Below are positions 54,135-61,028 of a stretch of DNA of 64,000 nt, in pieces. Positions within the stretch are counted from its first letter, which is position 1; every line of letters begins with the position of its first letter. The position numbers and the translations under genes are program-made. This DNA comes from Niabella aurantiaca DSM 17617 (lineage in GTDB: Bacteria; Bacteroidota; Bacteroidia; Chitinophagales; Chitinophagaceae). Location of the stretch: the NCBI RefSeq assembly GCF_000374125.1, contig NZ_KB893627.1, positions 124,001-188,000 on the forward strand, written 5' to 3'. The notes below the pieces were generated by a model. The model did no database searches, was not told the DNA's origin, and was given only the letters and a program-made list of their open reading frames with translations.

Positions 54135-54875
54135 TTATTTAACCCTTTTTAGATATCCGCGGGGTGCCACGCTGATCTGGATCTTATTGTCGATGTCTTT
54201 ATTGATCTCAAACCGGTCGTTCTCGGCTAAGAAGGCATCTACGGCGGTCATAGGATTATTGCCGATGCCCCAGGGGCGGGTCATGCCGGGAATGTAATTA
54301 TTGGGCAGGTTTTCGACGATGGTGTCGAATACCACGATATAGGAATTGAGGGATACCAGCGGAGCATAATAGCGTAACTCATCCAGCACGTGCTCGTGCG
54401 TATGGTTAGAATCCAGTACTACCAGTATCTTTTCTTTGCCGGCCGCTGCTGCATATACCAGGTCGGCTGTTGCCTGATCTACCGACGAGCCCTGGATCAT
54501 TTTGATCCGCCGGTACATCGGGTGTTTTTCAATTTCCTTCCGGTTATGCTCCCGAATATCGATATCGATGCCCAGCACTTCTCCGTTGCCGATCAGCTCC
54601 AGTAACGAAGCATAAAAGATCAGTGATCCGCCGTGCGCAATGCCGGTTTCAATGATCAGGTCCGGCTGCACTTCCCAGATCAGTTCCTGCATGGCGATCA
54701 TGTCCTGGGGGTACTGGATAATGGGCCGCCCCATCCATTTAAAATTGTAGGAATACTGAGCTTTGTTGGATTCTGTATTGAACGCAGCTGCGGCAGCTTT
54801 TAATCCTTCATTCTGCCCGTAACTGTTCACTCTGTTGTTACATTCCTGTATAAATTCCTGTACCGGGTTACTCAT
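54135..54875 (-). CDS. Cephalosporin hydroxylase (CmcI)-family protein
   Basis: 246 residues. It has a SAM-type Rossmann core: LIIETGIAHGGSLIFYASLLELIG, VLGIDIDIREHNRKEIE, and a metal-type segment VVLDSNHTHEHVLDELRYYAPLVS. These match the CmcI family. In capsule clusters such proteins are usually annotated as sugar O-methyltransferases, although CmcI itself was first named a hydroxylase. A role in methylating the polymer or its sugar is likely here. The gene is 5 bases from both neighbours, in the same operon. Confidence 0.85.
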   Translation of the reverse strand: MSNPVQEFIQECNNRVNSYGQNEGLKAAAAAFNTESNKAQYSYNFKWMGRPIIQYPQDMIAMQELIWEVQPDLIIETGIAHGGSLIFYASLLELIGNGEVLGIDIDIREHNRKEIEKHPMYRRIKMIQGSSVDQATADLVYAAAAGKEKILVVLDSNHTHEHVLDELRYYAPLVSLNSYIVVFDTIVENLPNNYIPGMTRPWGIGNNPMTAVDAFLAENDRFEINKDIDNKIQISVAPRGYLKRVK

Positions 54876-54880
54876 CGATT

Positions 54881-55726
54881 TTATTTGATTGATTTTAATT
54901 TACTGTTGTCTCCCCAAAAATGCATGGGCTCGAAATCGGGGTAGGGGTAAAAGCCCAAATTTAGCTGAATCTTCTGGTTTTTTGATCGCAGATGGTCCAA
55001 AACGAATTGTTTTACGGTTACCGGCTGGTTGCTGGAGATATTGATCAGGCCCGTAACCTGCTGTTGCAGGGCCACTTTTACAATGGCTTCGGCCAGGGCT
55101 GTTACCGGCATGAAATCCCGGGTTTGCTCCCCGCCGCTCATATTGAATACGGGCTCGCCCTTTTCCAGCGCAGCATCCAGCTGAGGGATCAGGGATTTGG
55201 AGTTCTGGCCTTCGCCATACATGTAAAACAGGCGTACCCATTTCAGGGAAAAAGGTTTTTCCTTTTGAAATGCCTCCAGGGTCGTTCTTAATGCATCCTT
55301 AGCCTGTGCATAGGCGTTGCCGGGCCGGGCGGGCATCGTTTCGTCCAGGCGCCCTTCCTGCATTCCATATTCGAAACAGGTGCCGGTGACTGTCAGATCG
55401 TTCAGTCCCTGCCCGACCAGGTTCATAAGGAATTGCCGGTGTGCGGGAAGGTTCCTGGCTGTATGGAAGGCTTCTTTATAGTTGGGCAGCCCTTCCCACG
55501 CCAGATGAATGGCCAGGTCCGGCCGGTCAAAATACTCAAAAAGATCAGGCCCCAGGTCCGGCTGGTGCAGGTCGAACGGCCTTACCGAAATACGGGGCGT
55601 ATCAAAGAGACCCGTGGCCCGGATATGCCGGGAAGCGGCAATGATGTGCACATTCTGCTGTAACAGCGCCTGAACAACATGTTTTCCGATGAACCCTGTG
55701 GCTCCTGTAACCAGCACTTTTCTCAT
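54881..55726 (-). CDS. NAD(P)-dependent SDR reductase/epimerase of nucleotide-sugar type
   Basis: 281 residues. Rossmann motif VTGATGFIGKHVVQAL; catalytic region TCFEYG then YAQAKDAL (YxxxK) and RLFYMYGEGQNSKSL. This extended-SDR set is that of UDP/dTDP/CDP-sugar 4-reductases or epimerases. Given its place after a CDP-4-keto-6-deoxyglucose route and a C-methyltransferase, it probably reduces the keto group of the branched sugar. Its start overlaps the methyltransferase stop by 4 bases. Confidence 0.85.
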   Translation of the reverse strand: MRKVLVTGATGFIGKHVVQALLQQNVHIIAASRHIRATGLFDTPRISVRPFDLHQPDLGPDLFEYFDRPDLAIHLAWEGLPNYKEAFHTARNLPAHRQFLMNLVGQGLNDLTVTGTCFEYGMQEGRLDETMPARPGNAYAQAKDALRTTLEAFQKEKPFSLKWVRLFYMYGEGQNSKSLIPQLDAALEKGEPVFNMSGGEQTRDFMPVTALAEAIVKVALQQQVTGLINISSNQPVTVKQFVLDHLRSKNQKIQLNLGFYPYPDFEPMHFWGDNSKLKSIK

Positions 55727-56949
55727 GTTGTTTGCAATGAGGGTATGGCGGTTACAAATTGCCCGTTCCAGTCTTTAATATAGGCCAGCTGTTTCATGAT
55801 CTCTTCTTTCAGGTTCCAGGGGAGGATCAGGACAAAGTCGGGTTTTGCCGTTTTTAACTGGTCTTCATTGACCACGGGAATATGACTGGCCGGAAGGTAT
55901 TTATCCTGTTTGTAGGGGTTGGCGTCCACTACAAAACCGATCAGGTCATTTTTGACACCACAATAGTTCAGCAAGGTATTTCCTTTGGCCGCAGCGCCAT
56001 AGGCGGCAACGGTTTTGCCGGCTTTTTGCTGATCCAGCAGGAACTGTAGCAACTGCTTTTTGATCGCAAATGCTTTTCCCTGGAAGTTGGAATAATAGGG
56101 CATTTCAAGCATGCCCTTTTCCTTTTCTTTTTGCAGCAATGCGGCTACCTGTGGGCCAACCGGCCTGGTTGGATCTTCTTTATGTTTGGCGTAGATCCGC
56201 AGTGATCCGCCATGTGTAGTAAGCTCTTCCACATCAAAGAGCTCCAAACCGGCAGCCTCAAATATCTGTTTTACGGTATGAAACGACAGGTAAGAAAAGT
56301 GTTCATGGTAAATGGTATCGAACTGGTTATTGTCAACCAGCTGCATGAGGTGCGGAAACTCCATGGTGATCACACCCTGCTCTTTTAAAAGGATCTTCAT
56401 TCCGCCTACAAAATCCACAATGTCCGGCACATGGGCCAGTACATTGTTGCCGAGCAGCAGGTCGGCCTTTTTGCCCTCGGCTGCCAGCTGGCGGGCGAGT
56501 CGTACGCCAAAAAAATCCACTACCGAGGGGACGCCTTTTTCTGCGGCGGCCGCGGCAGTATTGGCGGTAGGCTCCACACCCAGCACCGGTATGTTTCTTT
56601 CTTTAAAATATTGCAGCAGGTAGCCATCGTTGCTGGCAATTTCAACAACCAGGGAATCTGTTGTGTAGCGGAACCGTTCCTGCATTTTTTCCACGTAGGC
56701 CCTTGCATGCGCCAGCCAGCTGGTGGAGTAGGAAGAGAAGTACACGTAGTTGCTGTCAAAAATGGCATCGGATTTTTTATATTCGTCCACCTGTACCAGA
56801 AAACAATTCGGGCAGGTATGTACTTTCAGGGGATAAAATGTTTCAGGCTCATTCAACGCTTCTTTTGCTAAAAAGGAATTGGATGCGGGAGCATTTCCCA
56901 GATCAATAAATACATCGTTCAGTTCAGTCGTACAAAATCTGCAATTCAT
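55723..56949 (-). CDS. Class I SAM methyltransferase, C-methyltransferase type (TylC3/NovU-like)
   Basis: 408 residues from the ATG at 56949 (MNCRFCTTEL); an upstream start to 57000 is unlikely. The N-terminal zinc-binding part has CRFC (3-6) and CPNC (about 46-49). The SAM core is VVEIASNDGYLLQYFKE, NNVLAHVPDIVDFVGGMK and YHEHFSYLSFHTVKQIFEAAGLELFDVEELTTHGGSLRIY. The C-terminal domain AAYGAAAKGNTLLNY and FVVDANPYKQDKYLPAS is typical of sugar C-methyltransferases acting on ketosugars. It probably makes a branched 3-C-methyl or 5-C-methyl deoxysugar. Confidence 0.88.
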   Translation of the reverse strand: MNCRFCTTELNDVFIDLGNAPASNSFLAKEALNEPETFYPLKVHTCPNCFLVQVDEYKKSDAIFDSNYVYFSSYSTSWLAHARAYVEKMQERFRYTTDSLVVEIASNDGYLLQYFKERNIPVLGVEPTANTAAAAAEKGVPSVVDFFGVRLARQLAAEGKKADLLLGNNVLAHVPDIVDFVGGMKILLKEQGVITMEFPHLMQLVDNNQFDTIYHEHFSYLSFHTVKQIFEAAGLELFDVEELTTHGGSLRIYAKHKEDPTRPVGPQVAALLQKEKEKGMLEMPYYSNFQGKAFAIKKQLLQFLLDQQKAGKTVAAYGAAAKGNTLLNYCGVKNDLIGFVVDANPYKQDKYLPASHIPVVNEDQLKTAKPDFVLILPWNLKEEIMKQLAYIKDWNGQFVTAIPSLQTT

Positions 56950-56959
56950 TGTATCATTT

Positions 56960-57484
56960 TTATAATAACGGATGCTGCTGATCACGCGCGGATAATTCAA
57001 CCGGGTGCAGCGGCCATTGTATGTTTATTTTCGGGTCGTTATACCGGACGCCCGATTCCAAGGCCGGCGTATAGAATTCGGAATGGCAGTACACGAGCTC
57101 CACATCATTGGTGAGCGCCTGAAAGCCATGCGCAAATCCTTCCGGAAGGTACATCATCTGTTTGTTGGCGGCCGAGATCTCGGCACCAAACCACTGCAAA
57201 TACGTTGCCGAGTTTTGCCGCAGGTCCAGGATCACGTCGTAGGCGGCGCCTGCAATGCAGCGTATGAGCTTGATCTCCTTATGTGGCGCCCGTTGAAAAT
57301 GCATGCCCCTTACCGTTCCTTTTAAAGCGGTGTAGGAATGGTTCATCTGCACCCATTCTTTGTGGTGGCCGATTTCTGCAAAGCTGTTTTTACAAAACGT
57401 GCGCATAAACCATCCCCGGTTATCGCCCAATACCTTGGGGGTGATCAAAAAGCTGCCGGGTAAAGGAGTAGGGGAGAATATCAT
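56960..57484 (-). CDS. dTDP-4-dehydrorhamnose 3,5-epimerase-family protein
   Basis: 174 residues from the ATG at 57484, which overlaps the stop of the dehydratase gene (ATGA). RmlC-type cupin: PKVLGDNRGWFMRTFCKNSFAEIG, NHSYTALKGTVRGMHFQRAPHKEIKLIRCIAGAAYDVILDLR in parts (RGMHFQ, KLIRCIAGAAYDVILDLR), and YLPEGFAHGFQAL. The catalytic His and Tyr positions are kept. Here the substrate is probably the CDP-4-keto-6-deoxy sugar rather than the dTDP form, as the neighbours are CDP-specific. Confidence 0.85.
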   Translation of the reverse strand: MIFSPTPLPGSFLITPKVLGDNRGWFMRTFCKNSFAEIGHHKEWVQMNHSYTALKGTVRGMHFQRAPHKEIKLIRCIAGAAYDVILDLRQNSATYLQWFGAEISAANKQMMYLPEGFAHGFQALTNDVELVYCHSEFYTPALESGVRYNDPKINIQWPLHPVELSARDQQHPLL

Positions 57485-58563
57485 AGTGCCATGTACCGGT
57501 TGATCTGGTTTAATGTGAAAGAAGCTGCGGCTCCGGCCGGTTGCCGGTACCAGTCGATGGTCCATTCAATGGCTTCCGCGGCATTTAATTTGGGCTGCCA
57601 GTCCAGCTGTTGTTTTGCCTTGCTGATGTTCAGCTGCAACAGGTGTGCTTCATGTACCGCCTGCGGATCGCTGCCATCTTCCCAGCTGCCGGCACCCCAT
57701 GTGGTAATGGCTTGCTCTGCCAGCTCTTTTACGGTAAGGTGGTCTGCCGGTTCGGGCCCAAAATTATAGGCGCCGCTATAGGCAAGATCGTTGTGTAATT
57801 TTGAGGCCAGCAGCAGGTAACCGCCCAATGGTTCCAGCACATGCTGCCAGGGACGCACGGATGCGGGGTTGCGTATCAGGATCGCCTCCTGCTTTTTTAA
57901 GGCGGTTACGATATCGGGTATGATCCGGTCTTTGCTGAAATCACCTCCGCCGATGACGTTGCCTGCCCTTACGGAGGCCAGGGCCTTCTGGTGGCGGGAG
58001 TGGGTGGCCGTGTTGAAAAAGGAATTCCTAAAGGCGTTTACTACCAGCTCGGTACAGGCCTTGCTGGCGCTGTACGGGTCGTAGCCGCCTAAAACATCAG
58101 CTTCTGTATAAAGGATGTCCTGTTCTTTGTTCTCGTACACTTTATCGGTGGTGATGATTAGCACAGTGCATGCCCCTTTTACTTTTTGCACAGCTTCAAG
58201 GAGATTGGCGGTGCCGGCCACATTGACTTCAAATGTTTCGGCGGGGATCTCATAGCTCCGGCGTACCAGGGGCTGTGCGGCCAGGTGAAAAATAAAGTCG
58301 GGCTGAAAGTCGGCGATCTCGCCGGCCAGCCTGTCCCTGTTCCGGATGTCTGCAATAACGCTCGTTGCTGCCGCATAGGGCCGCGTTGCATTAAAAATGC
58401 ACTGTTCATCTTCCGGGGCAAGGGCATAGCCTTTTATATGCGCGCCTAGTTCCTTTAGCCATAAGGATAGCCAGGTGCCCTTAAAGCCGGTGTGGCCGGT
58501 TATAAAAACGTTCTTCCCGGAATAAGCTGCGGTCAATGCAGCTTTGTTTACCACACTTTCCAT
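57481..58563 (-). CDS. rfbG: CDP-glucose 4,6-dehydratase
   Basis: 360 residues from the ATG at 58563, which overlaps the rfbF 3' end by 16 bases; a longer frame upstream is not needed. SDR dehydratase motifs: NVFITGHTGFKGTWLSLWLKELGAHI, FIFHLAAQPLVRRSYEIPAETFEVN, IITTDKVYEN and GYDPYSASKACTELVV (YxxxK). It converts CDP-glucose to CDP-4-keto-6-deoxyglucose, the entry to CDP-linked deoxysugars. Order and overlap with rfbF are as in known rfbFG clusters. Confidence 0.95.
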   Translation of the reverse strand: MESVVNKAALTAAYSGKNVFITGHTGFKGTWLSLWLKELGAHIKGYALAPEDEQCIFNATRPYAAATSVIADIRNRDRLAGEIADFQPDFIFHLAAQPLVRRSYEIPAETFEVNVAGTANLLEAVQKVKGACTVLIITTDKVYENKEQDILYTEADVLGGYDPYSASKACTELVVNAFRNSFFNTATHSRHQKALASVRAGNVIGGGDFSKDRIIPDIVTALKKQEAILIRNPASVRPWQHVLEPLGGYLLLASKLHNDLAYSGAYNFGPEPADHLTVKELAEQAITTWGAGSWEDGSDPQAVHEAHLLQLNISKAKQQLDWQPKLNAAEAIEWTIDWYRQPAGAAASFTLNQINRYMAL

Positions 58564-59324
58564 TTTGCGTTGTTGTTTTTCCATAGCTCTTCGAGTTCGA
58601 TCTTGTCCCTCAGCGCGTCCATCGGCTTCCAAAAGCCGGTATGCCTGAATGCCGCGAGCTGCCCGTCATCGGCCAGCTGCTCCAGCGGCTCGTCTTCCCA
58701 CATCATATTGCTCATATCGCCTTGCAGATAGCGGAATACTTCCGGCTTCAATACAAAAAAGCCGCCATTGATCCATTTACCTTCATCCTTGGCTTTTTCG
58801 CGGAAAGCAGCTACATTGTCGTCACCGTCCAGTTCCAGTCCGCCAAAGCGGGAGTCCATCTGGATGGCGGTAACGGTTGCGATCTTGTTGTGCTGATGAT
58901 GATAATCGAGCAGTTGCCGGATGTTCACATCACAAACACCGTCGCCATAGGTGAGCATAAAATCCTTATCATCCAGGTATTTTTGTACCTGCTGCAGACG
59001 GCCGGCTGTTTTTGTATGAGTGCCGGTTTCCACCAGGGTTACTTTAAAGTTTTCGCTGGCGCTGGCATGATAGGCAATGGAGTTATTGGCAAGATCTACG
59101 GTAAGGTCGGCATTGCGCAAAAAATATTGGGTAAAATATTCTTTGATGACGTGCCCCTTATACCCGAGACAAACTACAAATTCATTGAATCCATAGCGAC
59201 TGTAAATCTTCATAATGTGCCAAAGGATCGGTTTTCCGCCGATCTCAACCATGGGTTTGGGGCGCACATCGGTCTCTTCCGATAAGCGCGTGCCCAATCC
59301 ACCTGCAAAAATGACCACTTTCAT
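58548..59324 (-). CDS. rfbF: Glucose-1-phosphate cytidylyltransferase
   Basis: 258 residues from the ATG at 59324. Nucleotidyltransferase motifs: VVIFAGGLGTRLSEETDVRPKPMVEIGGKPILWHIMK, FMLTYGDGVCDVNI, and the cytidylyltransferase end GFWKPMDALRDKIELEELW. It makes CDP-glucose from glucose-1-phosphate and CTP. It is the first gene of the operon and has an exact -7 element upstream. About 230 bases separate it from the isomerase gene stop. Confidence 0.95.
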   Translation of the reverse strand: MKVVIFAGGLGTRLSEETDVRPKPMVEIGGKPILWHIMKIYSRYGFNEFVVCLGYKGHVIKEYFTQYFLRNADLTVDLANNSIAYHASASENFKVTLVETGTHTKTAGRLQQVQKYLDDKDFMLTYGDGVCDVNIRQLLDYHHQHNKIATVTAIQMDSRFGGLELDGDDNVAAFREKAKDEGKWINGGFFVLKPEVFRYLQGDMSNMMWEDEPLEQLADDGQLAAFRHTGFWKPMDALRDKIELEELWKNNNAKWKVW

Positions 59325-59354
59325 ACCAAATCCTCCCTTTTCTTGTGAGATCAG

Positions 59355-59362
59355 CAAAAATA
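59355..59362 (-). promoter_or_regulatory. -7 promoter element (TATTTTTG) for the rfbF operon
   Basis: The minus strand reads TATTTTTG, an exact TAnnTTTG match, 30 bases before the rfbF ATG. It probably drives the whole polysaccharide operon down to 50812, since the gaps between its genes are short apart from one of 265 bases. Confidence 0.55.
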
Positions 59363-59554
59363 GGCGTTATCCCGAGGATTCCGGTTATCAAAGCCCTAAA
59401 ATCCAAATTTTGCAGGCAGTTTTTGTCCGGATCATGATGCCGGATGCGCATCCGAATTGAACCAGGAGGCTCGTTGCTGACGGCTTTAACTTCAATGTTT
59501 CCGGTTGCCACCGCCGGTAGCTCCTGGTTCTTATGCCAATGACCCGGTCGGGTG

Positions 59555-60988
59555 TTAAGGGTACAGATTTATCACATCGATATTGAGCAGTTTTCCCAGC
59601 TTCTCAATTTTTGAAGCGATATGCCCGACCCCGATGGCGCAATGGTGTGCCGGGCCATATGCGTTCCAGCTGTTTACAAAATTTCTTGCTCCTGAAGGAA
59701 ACTTATAGCGGCTATTGGTATTGCCGATCTGTAAAATGGGACCGGCTACCGACTCGGCTTCCGCAACCAGCAGCATCAGCTCGCCTCCTTTTGTTTCCAC
59801 TACCGATAAGAGGGTTACGGGGCCGTGCTTTACACTCATTTCAACAGACAGCCCTTTTCCTACTTTTCCATGATACACTACCAGCGGGCGCACTTTTGTT
59901 TTCCCTTCAGCAATGGCCAGGTGGCCCGGACCGTCGTGTCCCATCAGCACCACGTCGTCTTTAAAATCCAGGGCGTAGTATTCTGTAAACGACCCGCCGG
60001 CTCCAAAACTGTCCATGATCTTCATTGCCTGGGCATTCTTTATTTCGTATTCGCCGGCTACCGGAACGCCCCGGGCTGTAAGGAGGGAGTTGCCCAGGAT
60101 GATGGAGCTCATGGTATCTTCGTTTTCCGTATTTCCGGTTCCTTTATAATAGTAGGCAATGGAGCCGAGCTTGTATTGTGCCACCAGCTCGTCCAGCGCA
60201 ACAGATGTACGGGCAGCGCGCCCTAGCTCTGCTTCCTGGCAGTCGGGCTGCACATCAAATACTTCTTTAAAAAGGGCAATGCGTTCGGCAATCTTTTTTC
60301 CGGGAACGGCCTTTCGCAGTGCCGAAAGCTCATCTACTTCCAGCAGTTCTATATGCCCGCCAAAGCTGGCGTATTGCCGGGTAAGGTCGGTATAGATATC
60401 CAGCATGCCGCTGTAATAGTGTCCCAGGCAGCCCATCCGGTTATAAGCCATGGTATGTGCCACGCGTGCGGCTTCCACCCATTCCTGTATCTCACGCCAG
60501 CAGGCTTCATCGTCCTGAAGCATGCCCGTTATCTGGTGAAACGGGATGCCCGTCCGGTTGAATACATTAGCTATTTCAGGCACCGGGCAGGCGGAGCACC
60601 AGGCCAGCCATTCCCCTGTCATTTTTGTGCGGTCGTTCAGCGCATTAAAAGAAGCATAGTCAATATGAGGACCGGGAGACAGGTTTAAGATGATCACCGG
60701 CACCTTTGCCCGCTGCACGGCCGGCAGCACGGTAGAAGAGAGCGCATACGTGGTAACGTAAAGAAATATCAGGTCTACCTCTTCCCTGCGGAACAGGCTG
60801 CCTGCGGCGAAGGCCTTGTCAACAGTATCTACCAGTCCGGCGCTGACCACCTCTGTATGAATGGCGGCGATCCGTTTTTCAACTAAGCTCAAATAGTCTT
60901 CCAGCCGTTGCTGCAGCCCTTCAAACTGCTCCCAGTATGCGTCCAGGCCAATACCCAATAATCCAATTTTTAAAACAGTTGGTTGCAT
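59555..60988 (-). CDS. L-fucose/L-arabinose isomerase-family protein
   Basis: 477 residues from the ATG at 60988 (MQPTVLKIG). It has the Rossmann-like start KIGLLGIGLDAYW and the metal/substrate region VVLMGHDGPGHLAIAEGK of the family, with NCxx-like YNRMGCLGHYYSGMLDIYTDL. It belongs to the branch usually annotated as L-fucose/L-arabinose isomerase family in Bacteroidota; the true substrate is not settled. It lies 40 bases downstream of the GH106-like gene and could isomerise the released sugar (for example rhamnose). Confidence 0.8.
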   Translation of the reverse strand: MQPTVLKIGLLGIGLDAYWEQFEGLQQRLEDYLSLVEKRIAAIHTEVVSAGLVDTVDKAFAAGSLFRREEVDLIFLYVTTYALSSTVLPAVQRAKVPVIILNLSPGPHIDYASFNALNDRTKMTGEWLAWCSACPVPEIANVFNRTGIPFHQITGMLQDDEACWREIQEWVEAARVAHTMAYNRMGCLGHYYSGMLDIYTDLTRQYASFGGHIELLEVDELSALRKAVPGKKIAERIALFKEVFDVQPDCQEAELGRAARTSVALDELVAQYKLGSIAYYYKGTGNTENEDTMSSIILGNSLLTARGVPVAGEYEIKNAQAMKIMDSFGAGGSFTEYYALDFKDDVVLMGHDGPGHLAIAEGKTKVRPLVVYHGKVGKGLSVEMSVKHGPVTLLSVVETKGGELMLLVAEAESVAGPILQIGNTNSRYKFPSGARNFVNSWNAYGPAHHCAIGVGHIASKIEKLGKLLNIDVINLYP

Positions 60989-61028
60989 GTGCTTTTGATT
61001 ATGATCGGTTAAAATTAGTGATCCCTTT

